This document shows positions 53,487 through 61,995 of a stretch of DNA of 64,000 nucleotides, in pieces. The stretch is from the NCBI GenBank assembly GCA_023389315.1, contig JAEWEQ010000028.1:1-64000 (forward strand), written 5' to 3'. Position 1 is the first letter of the stretch. Each line of letters begins with the position of its first letter. The notes below the pieces were generated by a model, which saw nothing but the letters and a program-made list of their open reading frames with translations, had not been told where the DNA came from and did not search any database. The position numbers were made by a program, and so were the translations under genes. Origin of the DNA: Actinomycetes bacterium. Lineage in GTDB: Bacteria; Actinomycetota; Actinomycetes; Actinomycetales; Actinomycetaceae.

Positions 53487-54069
53487 GGTTTCCTCCTAGC
53501 GCGATTAGGGCGGCGCGCAGCATGTCAGCGGTGTTCATCCCCGAGCCGGCGAACTGCGCCACCACTTCCTTGGCGCGTGGCGTAGACCAACCCAGGGAGG
53601 CGAGGGCGGCGATTACTTCGTCCGCGGTATCGTCCGCACCTGGGGTAAGTGGCGCGGCGGCCGTAGCCGCGGGTCCCAGCTTGTCTCCGATGTTCAAAAT
53701 TAGTCTTTGGGCGGATTTCTTTCCGATGCCTGGGATGCGTTGCAACGCTACCTCGTCTTCATTGGCGAGGGCGGTGCGCAGCTCATCGGGGGTGAATACT
53801 TCCAGCGCCGCCAGGGCAATGCGCGGGCCCACGCCGGAGACCGACTGCAGGGCGTTGTGGGTGTTGCGTTCGTCAGCGGTTAGAAACCCGTAGAGGGTGA
53901 GGGAGTCTTCGCGCACCACCAGCGAGGTGTGCAGTTCCACTTCGGCGCCGTGGCGCAGCTGGGTAAGGGTGCGGGCGTTGGAGTAGACACTAAAACCGAT
54001 GCCGCCGGTGACGATGATGGCGCGTTCCGCGTTGACGTCTTGGACTCGGCCGTTGATGAGGGCAAGCAA
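53479..54069 (-). CDS. ruvA: Holliday junction-binding protein RuvA
   Basis: Binds four-way junctions as a tetramer and loads RuvB. 196 residues: OB fold (MLALINGRVQDVNAERAIIV start; EVELHTSLVVREDSLTLYGF near residue 43), helix-hairpin-helix pairs (VSGVGPRIALAALEVF near residue 78; IPGIGKKSAQRLILNIGDKL near residue 113), and the mobile C-terminal domain that contacts RuvB. It lies 32 bp after ruvC. Confidence 0.96.
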   Translation of the reverse strand: MLALINGRVQDVNAERAIIVTGGIGFSVYSNARTLTQLRHGAEVELHTSLVVREDSLTLYGFLTADERNTHNALQSVSGVGPRIALAALEVFTPDELRTALANEDEVALQRIPGIGKKSAQRLILNIGDKLGPAATAAAPLTPGADDTADEVIAALASLGWSTPRAKEVVAQFAGSGMNTADMLRAALIALGGNHG

Positions 54070-54101
54070 GATTGAGGGTTCCTCCTTTTAAGGCGGTGCC
54101 G

Positions 54102-54749
54102 TTATTGGCGCCCGCGCGGTGTTTTCAGCTTAGCGCGTGGATCGACGGCGCCGCGGCGGCGTGTCGCTGCCAGGGCTTGTGCCCACTGTTGTTGGGCGGC
54201 CGTCATGTTGGTGCGGGCGGTGACACCGCCGGAGAGGGAGACGTCGATTTTGCTGTCCGCCGGGGCTCCCTGCAGTCCGGATCCGCGCCACGCGTGGCAG
54301 ATAGCAATGGCCAGAGCATCGGCAGCGTCGGCAGGCTTGGGGGGTTTGTCCATCCCCAGAACTCGCGCCACCATGTGCTGGACTTGCGCTTTCGGTGCGG
54401 TACCCGAGCCGGTGACGGCGGCTTTCACTTCCGAGGGCGTGTGCACCGCCAGCGGCAGGCCAGCGCGCCCAGCGCAAACCATGGCGGCCCCCATTGCCTG
54501 CATGGTGGTGGTTACCGACTGCAAGTTGTCTTGGGCAAATACTCGCTCGATGGCAACTACGTGCGGTTGGTAAGTTTCGATGGCGGCATCTATGGCGTCG
54601 GCGATTGTACGCAACCGAAAGTGGGTGGCGAGTTTCGCATCAGAACGAGCGACCTCGTAGTGCACTAGGCTTGCGCGGCGGGTGTCGTCGACCTCCACTA
54701 CGCCGATACCGCAGCGGGTAATACCCGGGTCAATGCCTAGCACTCGCAT
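54102..54749 (-). CDS. ruvC: Holliday junction resolvase RuvC
   Basis: Endonuclease that cuts Holliday junctions symmetrically. About 215 residues with the first acidic motif VLGIDPGITRCGIGVVEV at the N-terminus, VVAIERVFAQDNLQSV near residue 68 (catalytic glutamate), and the AADALAIAICHAW aspartate region near residue 143. The C-terminal 45 residues are a basic tail. The start at 54749 has GGAGG about 11 bases upstream; 23 more codons are open but unlike the family. Confidence 0.95.
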   Translation of the reverse strand: MRVLGIDPGITRCGIGVVEVDDTRRASLVHYEVARSDAKLATHFRLRTIADAIDAAIETYQPHVVAIERVFAQDNLQSVTTTMQAMGAAMVCAGRAGLPLAVHTPSEVKAAVTGSGTAPKAQVQHMVARVLGMDKPPKPADAADALAIAICHAWRGSGLQGAPADSKIDVSLSGGVTARTNMTAAQQQWAQALAATRRRGAVDPRAKLKTPRGRQ

Positions 54750-54832
54750 GGCGCTGTTTTCCTCCGCATGTATAGGGAAAGTTTCTTCACCCTCGAGCCT
54801 AGTCCAGGGGTAGGACACTGCCGGGTGGGTGC

Positions 54833-54868
54833 GACTGCGCGCCGCGAAGTCTCTCGCGGCGCGCAGTC
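54833..54868 (-). terminator. Terminator after yebC
   Basis: Perfect 14-bp arms GACTGCGCGCCGCG (54833-54846) and CGCGGCGCGCAGTC (54855-54868) with an 8-base loop lie 59 bp past the yebC stop and upstream of ruvC. There is no T-run, as in other terminators here. It separates the thrS-yebC unit from the ruv unit. Confidence 0.8.
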
Positions 54869-54927
54869 AGATCCGCCCCCTCGCTCTCTGGCGGGGTGCC
54901 TGTGAAGCTGTCGGCTCCGAGTTCGGC

Positions 54928-55689
54928 TTAGTCCTCAGCCTCCAGCTGGGCGCGAACCTCATCGGAGGCGGTGAAGTTGGTGAAGATGTTTTGCACGTCG
55001 TCTGAGTCCTCCAGGGCGTCAATCATGCGCATCACTTTCTTCATCCCTTCCAGGTCCAACTCCACAGTGGTTGAGGGGACGAACCCAGCTTCCGCCGAGT
55101 CGTAGTCGATTCCCGCCTCCTGCAAGGCCGTACGCACTGCCACCAGGTCACTGGATTCACAGGTGACTTGGAATTTGTCGTCCTCGTCTGTGACTTCTTC
55201 GGCTCCGGCATCCAGCACCGCCATCATCACGGTGTCTTCGTCCACCCCGTCGGCCTTGGGGATTTCGATTAGGCCTTTGCGGCTAAACAGATAGGACACT
55301 GAACCGGGGTCAGCCAGGGAGCCGCCGTTGCGGGAGAAAGCTACGCGAACGTCGGAGGCGGCGCGGTTGCGGTTGTCGGTGAGGCACTCCACCAGGAAGG
55401 CCACGCCACCGGGACCGTAGCCTTCGTACATGATGGTTTCCCAGTCCGCACCGCCGGCTTCGGCTCCGGAGCCACGCTTGACGGCGCGGTCAATGTTATC
55501 GGAGGGAACCGAGTTTTTCTTGGCCTTTTGGATGGCGTCATACAGGGTGGGGTTGCCGGCGGGGTCGCCTCCGCCGGTGCGCGCTGCTACTTCAATGTTC
55601 TTAACCAGGCGGGCGAATAGTTTGCCGCGCTTGGCGTCGATGGCTGCTTTCTTATGCTTGGTGGTGGCCCACTTAGAGTGACCTGACAT
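54928..55689 (-). CDS. yebC: YebC/TACO1-family regulator
   Basis: A 253-residue protein starting MSGHSKWATTKHKKAAIDAK, the family hallmark. The middle domain carries GYGPGGVAFLVECLTDNRNR near residue 96 and the third KGLIEIPKADGVDEDTVM near residue 148. Described both as a transcription regulator and, more recently, as a translation factor that relieves proline stalling. It lies between the Nudix gene and ruvC, typical of actinobacteria. Confidence 0.95.
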   Translation of the reverse strand: MSGHSKWATTKHKKAAIDAKRGKLFARLVKNIEVAARTGGGDPAGNPTLYDAIQKAKKNSVPSDNIDRAVKRGSGAEAGGADWETIMYEGYGPGGVAFLVECLTDNRNRAASDVRVAFSRNGGSLADPGSVSYLFSRKGLIEIPKADGVDEDTVMMAVLDAGAEEVTDEDDKFQVTCESSDLVAVRTALQEAGIDYDSAEAGFVPSTTVELDLEGMKKVMRMIDALEDSDDVQNIFTNFTASDEVRAQLEAED

Positions 55690-55693
55690 TTGT

Positions 55694-56269
55694 TTATCCT
55701 TCCGCGCTTTCAGGCGTATTCGTCGCGCCTGTTTCGCTGTACTCGTCGATTTTAACGCACTGTCCGTCCCACCCGGACGTCAGTAGCTGGGGGATGATAT
55801 CTGTCAACTCGGGAGGATATATGGGGATGCTTTGGCGTGCCAGCGCCCCTAGTTCCTCGGCATTGAACCAGCGCATTTCATCGAGTAACCGGCGTTCGTT
55901 GGCGGTCCAGGAGCTACGGTCGAGGGCGGTGCGGGCGGTTTTCAGCAAAAAGAACTTTTCGTCTTGGCAGCGCAAGCGATCAGCGAAGTACATCATGGAG
56001 CGGCGTTCAATCACTGGGCCCTGCAGTTCATCCGCGTGAGCGTCAATCCCGGTTTCTTCCAAGCATTCACGTACCGCGCCCTGCCGGTGGTTTTCCCCTT
56101 CGTCCAATCCTCCGCCAACGGTGAACCACCAGGTGTGGTCTGGGTCGCTGGAGTCGTGGCCGCGCACCAGCAGTGCCTGCTTTTGGGTGGGGTCGATGAT
56201 GATCAGGCGCGCGGCTTTGCGGTATGGCAGTCCCATCGGCCCGATGGGCCACTCCTCTATTAGCGTCAC
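55694..56269 (-). CDS. Nudix hydrolase
   Basis: About 191 residues. The Nudix box is clear: GGGLDEGENHRQGAVRECLEETGI near residues 62-85 includes the G-x5-E-x7-RE-xx-EE-x-G pattern. It hydrolyses nucleoside-diphosphate derivatives; the substrate is unknown. The GTG at 56269 overlaps the pgsA stop in a GTGA arrangement. The frame remains open upstream inside pgsA (to 56446) with no family similarity. It is 4 bp before yebC. Confidence 0.88.
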   Translation of the reverse strand: MTLIEEWPIGPMGLPYRKAARLIIIDPTQKQALLVRGHDSSDPDHTWWFTVGGGLDEGENHRQGAVRECLEETGIDAHADELQGPVIERRSMMYFADRLRCQDEKFFLLKTARTALDRSSWTANERRLLDEMRWFNAEELGALARQSIPIYPPELTDIIPQLLTSGWDGQCVKIDEYSETGATNTPESAEG

Positions 56270-56937
56270 GCCCCACCCCCGTGGATGCCAGCGTTGGGTG
56301 TTAGATCGGTGGCGTTCTCGCCAGACTGTAGGCCGCGCCGGGCCCGCGCTATGCGCATGCCGGTGGTCACGATGGTGGCGAAGGCAGTCCAGGTGAAGGC
56401 GATCAGGGGCAGCCAGATCGTTAGTCCGAAACCGTAAAGGCCGCACCCCACCAGCACGATTACCAGGCGGTCAGTGCGCTCTGCGATCCCGCCGGAAGCA
56501 GTGGTGCCCATTGCTTCGGCTTTGGCGCGCGCGTACGGCACGGTGGTGGCTCCCACCAAGGTGACGAGGGCGACCGCTAGCATCCAGGTCCGTTGCCATC
56601 CTGGCGTCATTCCCACCGCAATCCAATAGACCAGCGAAGCAAATACGGCGCCATCCCCCACCCGGTCGAGGGTGGAGTCCAAAAAGGCCCCGAAGTCAGA
56701 GGAAGAATCGGTGTAGCGGGCCAATAGTCCATCCACCGAGTCTGCGAAAAGGACCACACCCAGGCTAATCGCCCCAGCCGCCCAGTGGCCGCGTGCCAAC
56801 AGGGTTAGTGCTAGCACCACGGTGATGGTAGTGCCCGCGATGGTGATGTGGTTGGGGCGCACGCCGGCAGCGGCGAGGGCGCGCACCGGAGCGGAGAAGA
56901 TCTTCCGGGTTACGGAACGACCGTGGCTGCCTAACAC
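56266..56937 (-). CDS. pgsA: CDP-alcohol phosphatidyltransferase (phosphatidylinositol-phosphate synthase type)
   Basis: A membrane enzyme of about 223 residues that transfers a phosphatidyl group from CDP-diacylglycerol. The signature D-x2-DG-x2-AR-x8-G-x3-D-x3-D is seen from ADSVDGLLARYTDSS through FGAFLDSTLDR near residues 65-92. Four to six membrane helices follow. Its place after the HIT gene matches the actinobacterial PgsA that makes phosphatidylinositol phosphate. The GTG at 56937 has AGGA at good distance; a TTG at 56958 would overlap the HIT gene. No PIM glycosyltransferase or acyltransferase follows. Confidence 0.85.
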   Translation of the reverse strand: MLGSHGRSVTRKIFSAPVRALAAAGVRPNHITIAGTTITVVLALTLLARGHWAAGAISLGVVLFADSVDGLLARYTDSSSDFGAFLDSTLDRVGDGAVFASLVYWIAVGMTPGWQRTWMLAVALVTLVGATTVPYARAKAEAMGTTASGGIAERTDRLVIVLVGCGLYGFGLTIWLPLIAFTWTAFATIVTTGMRIARARRGLQSGENATDLTPNAGIHGGGA

Positions 56938-56939
56938 TG

Positions 56940-57494
56940 CTATACGTCCTCGTTCCAAGCCTTTGCCAAGCGCTCACGAGCATCAGCCAGTAGCTGGGGC
57001 ACCGCCTTGGTCTGCGCGATAATCGGTAGGAAGTTCGCGTCACCGTGCCAGCGCGGCACCACGTGTTGGTGCAGGTGTGCGGCGATCCCCGCTCCCGCCA
57101 CGGCTCCTTGGTTCATTCCCAGGTTGAAACCTTGGGGGTGGGCAACGGCGCGGATGGTGCGCATAGCGTGGGCGGTCAGGGCACTGATTTCGTCACGCTC
57201 ATCGGTATCAATGTCGGTGTAGTCAGATACGTGCCGGTAGGGGCAGATAAGCACGTGACCGGAGTTGTAGGGAAACAGGTTCATCAGCACGAAGGCGCGC
57301 TGCCCACGGAAAACGATAAGTGATTCTTCGTCGCTGCGCGTGGGTGCTATGCAAAACGGACAGTCGGTGGAGTCCGCGGTGGCAGGCTTGTGTTCCCCAC
57401 CGATGTAAGCCATCCGGTGGGGTGTCCACAGGCGTTCGAAGGAATCGGGCACTCCTGCGAGTTCGCGCCCATCCTGCCACTGCTGGTCACTCAA
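56940..57494 (-). CDS. HIT-family hydrolase (AP4A phosphorylase-like)
   Basis: A 184-residue histidine-triad protein. CPFCIAPTRSDEESLIVFRG near residue 45 and NSGHVLICPYRHVSDYTDID near residue 76 are the front of the fold, and the active-site HxHxH is AAHLHQHVVPRWHGD near residue 138. Actinobacterial members act as AP4A phosphorylases or hydrolases. It overlaps the thrS stop by 4 bp and precedes pgsA, so the thrS-HIT-pgsA-Nudix-yebC run is likely one operon. Confidence 0.9.
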   Translation of the reverse strand: MSDQQWQDGRELAGVPDSFERLWTPHRMAYIGGEHKPATADSTDCPFCIAPTRSDEESLIVFRGQRAFVLMNLFPYNSGHVLICPYRHVSDYTDIDTDERDEISALTAHAMRTIRAVAHPQGFNLGMNQGAVAGAGIAAHLHQHVVPRWHGDANFLPIIAQTKAVPQLLADARERLAKAWNEDV

Positions 57495-59488
57495 CTGTTT
57501 ACGCGCTCCTTAATGGCGGTCACGATCCGCTCAATAGCTTCATCTACTGGCACGCCGTTGTCTTGGCTGCCATCGCGCATGCGGAAGGACACGGCACCGG
57601 CGTCCACGTCCTCGCCCCCGGCAATCAGCGTGAAGGGGATCTTATCTTTGGAGGCGTTGCGGATCTTCTTACCGAAACGGTCGTCACTGCGGTCAACTTC
57701 TACGCGAACCCCGTGGGCGCGCAACTTGTCGGCCACTTGCAGCAGGTAATCGTCAAAGACTTCTGCCACCGGGATGCAACGAACCTGGACCGGGGCCAGC
57801 CAGGCGGGGAACGCACCGGCGTAGTGTTCGGTGAGGATGGCGAAGAAACGCTCAATCGCACCGAACAGGGCGCGGTGGATCATTACCGGACGTTGGCGAG
57901 AACCATCGGCGGCGGTGTATTCCAGGTTGAAGCGCTCGGGTAGGTTGAAGTCCAACTGAATGGTGGACATCTGCCAGGTGCGGCCGATCGCGTCCTTAGC
58001 TTGCACGGAGATCTTCGGGCCGTAGAACGCGGCGCCGCCCGGGTCTGGAACCAGTTCCAAACCGGAAGCGGTAGCGACTTCCTCCAGGGTGCGGGTGGCT
58101 TCTTCCCACACTTCGTCCTCGCCCACGAATTTCTCCGGGTTCTTGGTGGAAAGCTCCAAGTAAAAGTCGTCCAGCCCGTAGTCTTTCAGCAGATCTAACA
58201 CGAAGGTGAGCAGGCGGGTTAGTTCATCCTTCATCTGATCGCGGGTGCAGTAGATGTGCGCGTCATCTTGGGTAAAGCCGCGCGCCCGCGCCAGGCCGTG
58301 CACTACCCCGGATTTTTCGTAGCGGTACACGGTACCGAACTCAAACAAGCGCAGCGGTAGCTCGCGATAGGAACGCCCGCGCGACTTGTAGATCAGGTTG
58401 TGCATGGGGCAGTTCATAGGCTTGAGGTAGTAATCCTGCCCCGCCTTGGTGACCTGCCCGGTTTCCGGGTCGACTTCCTCATCGATGTGCAGAGCCGGGA
58501 ACATCCCGTCCTTATACCAGCTCAGGTGACCGGAAGTTTCGAATAGTTGCCCCTTGGTGATGTGGGGGGTGTAGACGAACTCGTAGCCGCTTTCTAGGTG
58601 GCGTTTGCGCGAGTATTCTTCCATCTCCATGCGGATGACACCGCCCTTGGGGTGGAAGCAAGCCAAGCCGGAGCCGATTTCGTCGGGGAAGGAGAATAGG
58701 TCCAGTTCAGTGCCGAGCTTGCGGTGGTCGCGGCGTTCGGCTTCTTTGAGGCGGGTGAGGTAGTCGGTGAGTTCTTCCTTGCTGGGCCAAGCGGTGCCGT
58801 AGATGCGCTGCAACTGGTCATTCTTCTGATCCCCCAGCCAGTAGGCAGCGGAGGTCTTCATCAGGCAAAAGCCTTGACCAATGATCTTGGTGGAGGGTAC
58901 GTGCGGGCCGCGGCACAGGTCGGTCCACACTATTTCGCCGCGCCGGTTCACGTTGTCGTACATGGTGAGTTCGCCCTCGCCCACCTCCACCGAAGCCCCT
59001 TCGGCGTCGGCGTTGCTCTTGGCGCCAATCAGGTAAAGCTTGTGCGGTTGGTCAGCAAGTTCCTCGCGGGCTTGTTCTTCACTGACTACGCGACGGCGGA
59101 AGGTTTGGTTTTCCTTCACGATACGCTTCATGAGTTTTTCGATCGCTTTGAGATCTTCGGGGGTGAAGGGATCGACGTTGCCGAAGTCGTAGTAGAACCC
59201 GTCGGTGACGGGCGGCCCAATGCCGAGGTCGACATGCGGGTTGAGTTGCTGCACCGCTTGCGCCATGACGTGGGTGCAAGAGTGCCGCAAGATCGCCAGC
59301 CCGGCTGGGGAGTCAATGGTGATAGCGGTGATTTCGTCGCCATCTTCCAGTGGGTGGGTGAGGTCCACGTCGGTGCCATTCAAAGTCATGGCGATCACTT
59401 CGGGGCGTGACCGGTACAGCTCGGTTCCGGTGGTCTGAGCTTCCACGTTGTGGTTTTGCCCATCGACGTGAACTTGGATTTCCCCCAC
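57491..59488 (-). CDS. thrS: Threonyl-tRNA synthetase
   Basis: Class II synthetase charging tRNA(Thr), 665 residues. N-terminal TGS domain (about 1-60), editing domain with HSCTHVMAQAVQQL near residue 69 and the C-x3-H pattern DLCRGPHVPSTKIIGQGF near residue 190, catalytic core with LKPMNCPMHNLIYKSRGRSY near residue 355 and FTQDDAHIYCTRDQ near residue 405, and the anticodon domain from about 560. The metal-binding Cys and His of the core are present. No T-box leader is seen. Confidence 0.97.
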   Translation of the reverse strand: MGEIQVHVDGQNHNVEAQTTGTELYRSRPEVIAMTLNGTDVDLTHPLEDGDEITAITIDSPAGLAILRHSCTHVMAQAVQQLNPHVDLGIGPPVTDGFYYDFGNVDPFTPEDLKAIEKLMKRIVKENQTFRRRVVSEEQAREELADQPHKLYLIGAKSNADAEGASVEVGEGELTMYDNVNRRGEIVWTDLCRGPHVPSTKIIGQGFCLMKTSAAYWLGDQKNDQLQRIYGTAWPSKEELTDYLTRLKEAERRDHRKLGTELDLFSFPDEIGSGLACFHPKGGVIRMEMEEYSRKRHLESGYEFVYTPHITKGQLFETSGHLSWYKDGMFPALHIDEEVDPETGQVTKAGQDYYLKPMNCPMHNLIYKSRGRSYRELPLRLFEFGTVYRYEKSGVVHGLARARGFTQDDAHIYCTRDQMKDELTRLLTFVLDLLKDYGLDDFYLELSTKNPEKFVGEDEVWEEATRTLEEVATASGLELVPDPGGAAFYGPKISVQAKDAIGRTWQMSTIQLDFNLPERFNLEYTAADGSRQRPVMIHRALFGAIERFFAILTEHYAGAFPAWLAPVQVRCIPVAEVFDDYLLQVADKLRAHGVRVEVDRSDDRFGKKIRNASKDKIPFTLIAGGEDVDAGAVSFRMRDGSQDNGVPVDEAIERIVTAIKERVNS

Positions 59489-59702
59489 GGGTGTCTCCTC
59501 ATAGTTAGCTGGTGCGCGCTGCGGCGCTCACTTACTTCTTTTACCGTGTCCCTAGTCTACTCTGTTCCCGGTCGCTGTGTTTTCACGCTTGCGAGGCAAG
59601 ACCGGCCAACCATGTTCGAGGACGTTCACGCAGCGGGATTTACGGGCGCGGGCAAGCAGTCAGTGCTGCAAGGCCGCATTGCTTGAAGCCGCGTCAATAT
59701 GG
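59489..59702. other. Region between thrS and the tRNA terminator
   Basis: About 210 bases with no convincing gene, holding one CGAGGRCG octamer (59617-59624). The thrS promoter should lie in the thrS-proximal half, but no clear -35/-10 pair can be chosen. Confidence 0.4.
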
Positions 59703-59738
59703 AAAAACCCGACTGGAACTGGGTTAGTTCCCGTCGGG
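59703..59738 (-). terminator. Terminator of the Val-Cys-Gly tRNA cluster
   Basis: CCCGAC-T-GGAACT pairs with AGTTCC-C-GTCGGG (one mismatch) and is followed on the minus strand by TTTTT, a classical intrinsic terminator. It lies just after the CCA end of tRNA-Val. Confidence 0.9.
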
Positions 59739-59746
59739 ACGATGCG

Positions 59747-59821
59747 TGGTGGGCGATACTGGGATCGAACCAGTGACCTCTTCCGTGTGAAGGAAGCGCG
59801 CTACCCCTGCGCCAATCGCCC
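59747..59821 (-). tRNA. tRNA-Val (anticodon CAC)
   Basis: Cloverleaf with acceptor GGGCGAT/ATCGCCC, anticodon stem CTTCC/GGAAG and loop TTCACAC giving CAC, T-arm with GGTTCGATCCC, and an encoded CCA end. It reads GUG codons. Confidence 0.95.
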
Positions 59822-59822
59822 G

Positions 59823-59893
59823 AGGTGGGTACCGGATTCGAACCGGTGTATACGGCTTTGCAGGCCGCTGCCTAGCCTCTCGGCCAACCCACC
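59823..59893 (-). tRNA. tRNA-Cys (anticodon GCA)
   Basis: Acceptor GGTGGGT/ACCCACC, anticodon loop CTGCAAA (GCA), T-arm GGTTCGAATCC, and T at the discriminator position. CCA is not encoded. It lies one base from tRNA-Val. Confidence 0.95.
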
Positions 59894-59922
59894 ACGGTAA
59901 ACCACCTGTGGCGGTCTGACCG

Positions 59923-59995
59923 AGCGGATGACGGGACTCGAACCCGCGACCCTCACCTTGGCAAGGTGATGCTCTACCAACTGAGCCACATCCGC
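59923..59995 (-). tRNA. tRNA-Gly (anticodon GCC), copy 1
   Basis: Acceptor GCGGATG with CATCCGC, anticodon loop TTGCCAA (GCC), T-arm GGTTCGAGTCC. CCA is not encoded. It appears identical over its 73 bases to the copy at 62254. First gene of the Gly-Cys-Val cluster. Confidence 0.95.
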
Positions 59996-60063
59996 AGTTG
60001 CTTAGAAAACGTGTTTCTGAGCAGTTTTAGTGCTGACCCGTAAGTGTCTCGCACGCGAATACT

Positions 60064-61953
60064 CTACGCGATTTTCACGCTTTGCGCAAAATTGCTTTTC
60101 GAGGTCGCAGACTCCGCGAGATTCGCCGGCCCGGCGGCAAGGGCTTCGTTCCGCCCCGGACGGGCCGCCAGCAGTGCCCATAGGATGCAAGCCAAATCAA
60201 CGATTTCTTGCATGAAAGCCCCAACGATCGCAGGCATCACGCCGGTGGCCCCGATCAGCATCAGCACCAGAGACAGTCCCACCCCGATGCCAATAGCTTG
60301 CAGCGCTACCGCCATGGTGCGGTGCCCAATACTGAGGGCGCGAGCCGCCAGGTACACGTCGTCACGCATGATCACCACGTCCGCGGACTCCGACGCTGCC
60401 GAAGATCCGCGCGCCCCCATGGCAATACCCACATCAGCGGTGGCGAGGACGGGTGCGTCATTCACTCCGTCGCCTACCGCCGCAACCGGGTGCTTAACGG
60501 ATTTGACGACTTCAACTTTCCCAGCTGGCAACAGCGAGGCATACACCTGATCGATACCGACCTGGTTGGCTACGGCCTGCGCGGTGGCAGCGCTGTCGCC
60601 GGTAACCATCACCACGTCCTCGACACCGATTTGCCGCAAAGCGGCGATGGTCTTGGCCGCATCGGGGCGCAGCTGGTCGCTGAGTTCTAGGGCTCCACGC
60701 CACTTACCGTCGACCCCGATATGGACGCGAATATGTCCAGCTTCCAATGGTGGCAGCGCAGTGGGGGGTGGCACCAACCGTTCATTGCCCACTGCTATCA
60801 GGTGCCCATCAACCTGCCCGCTGACACCGTGCCCAGTTTTTTCTTCTACCGAGCTGGCGCGCTCAATGCTCAGGCCGCGTTCGCGAGCTGCGTTCACTAC
60901 CGCTACGCCCAGCGGATGGGGAGATTGCATTTCCACCGCTGCCGCCCAAGCAATTACCTCCTCGTCCACGCCCTCGGTTTGTCCCACCACGGTGGGGTGT
61001 CCGTAGGTGAGGGTGCCAGTTTTATCTAAGGCGACGGTGCGGACGCGAGACAGCCGCTCCAAGGTGCCGGAGTCTTTCACGATGATGCCTTCTTGGGCAC
61101 CGCGGTTCATACCGGCCAAGAATGCCACTGGCGCGGCAAGCAGAAGCGGGCAAGGGGTAGCCACGACCAGTACCTGAGCCAGGCGTACCGGATCTGCGGA
61201 GTACCACCAGGCGAAACCAGCGATAAGGAAGGCAATGAGGGTGAAAGGCACGGCTACGCGGTCAGCTAGACGCACCACCGGAGCTTGCGAAGCCTGCGCT
61301 TCTTCCACCAGTTTGATGATCTGCTGGTATTGGGAGTCACTAGCGAGGGCGGTCGCAGTTAGTTCGAGGGCGGCCGATCCGTTCACCCCGCCGGAGAGGA
61401 TTTCATCGCCACGGTGGTGTTCCACCGGCATGGATTCACCGGTGAGGGAAGACTCCTCCGTGACTGCGTGTTCACTTTCAAGGGTGCCGTCGACCGGTAT
61501 CACTTCACCGGGGCGCACCAGCACGCGCTGACCCACTTGTACGTCCTCGATCGGTACGTCTACCAGGGAGCCGTCAGCTTGCACCAGGTGCGCGACGGTG
61601 GGAGCAGAGTCGAGCAGTCCGGATAGTTGTCTGCGCGCTCGCATAGCGGCGTAGTCTTCCAGCGACTCCCCGCCCGATAACATCAGGCAAACGATCAGAG
61701 CAGCCCAGTACTCCCCGACCGCCACGGTGGAGACAATGGCGGTGATGGCTAGCAGGTCCACCCCCCATGCGCCGCCCATGATTTCTTTCACCATGTCCCA
61801 CGCCAGGATGGCAGCCATGATCAAGGCGAAACCCGAGACTAAGTATTTCACTCCCGGCACTCCGGCGGCGGTACCCAGTAGCGCGATAATGCCAACCAGT
61901 AAGGTGGCCGCCAACTCGGGATACCGACGAAGGAACTCAAATGCTTTATCCAT
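60064..61953 (-). CDS. P1B-type metal-translocating ATPase
   Basis: A heavy-metal P-type ATPase of about 629 residues. It has no N-terminal HMA metal-binding domain. The actuator motif TGES lies near residue 171, the transmembrane metal motif is TPCP (ATPCPLLLAAPVAF) near residue 266, the phosphorylated aspartate is in ALDKTGTLTYGHP near residue 310, the HP motif is in SPHPLGVAVVNA near residue 345, and GDGVNDAPVLATADVGIAMG precedes the last helices. TPCP rather than CPC argues against a plain copper pump; the metal is unknown. Starting at 61953, it is likely leaderless, with DtxR-like dyads upstream. It stands alone between tRNA clusters. Confidence 0.9.
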   Translation of the reverse strand: MDKAFEFLRRYPELAATLLVGIIALLGTAAGVPGVKYLVSGFALIMAAILAWDMVKEIMGGAWGVDLLAITAIVSTVAVGEYWAALIVCLMLSGGESLEDYAAMRARRQLSGLLDSAPTVAHLVQADGSLVDVPIEDVQVGQRVLVRPGEVIPVDGTLESEHAVTEESSLTGESMPVEHHRGDEILSGGVNGSAALELTATALASDSQYQQIIKLVEEAQASQAPVVRLADRVAVPFTLIAFLIAGFAWWYSADPVRLAQVLVVATPCPLLLAAPVAFLAGMNRGAQEGIIVKDSGTLERLSRVRTVALDKTGTLTYGHPTVVGQTEGVDEEVIAWAAAVEMQSPHPLGVAVVNAARERGLSIERASSVEEKTGHGVSGQVDGHLIAVGNERLVPPPTALPPLEAGHIRVHIGVDGKWRGALELSDQLRPDAAKTIAALRQIGVEDVVMVTGDSAATAQAVANQVGIDQVYASLLPAGKVEVVKSVKHPVAAVGDGVNDAPVLATADVGIAMGARGSSAASESADVVIMRDDVYLAARALSIGHRTMAVALQAIGIGVGLSLVLMLIGATGVMPAIVGAFMQEIVDLACILWALLAARPGRNEALAAGPANLAESATSKSNFAQSVKIA

Positions 61954-61959
61954 ACCCCT

Positions 61960-61965
61960 AGTATG
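61960..61965 (-). promoter_or_regulatory. -10 element of a likely leaderless promoter (P-type ATPase)
   Basis: On the minus strand CATACT is followed by AGGGGT and the ATG. The six-base spacing matches three other genes in the window and suggests transcription begins at the start codon. Confidence 0.5.
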
Positions 61966-61995
61966 AGCCTTTATAAAACACATTTCTAGCAGTGC

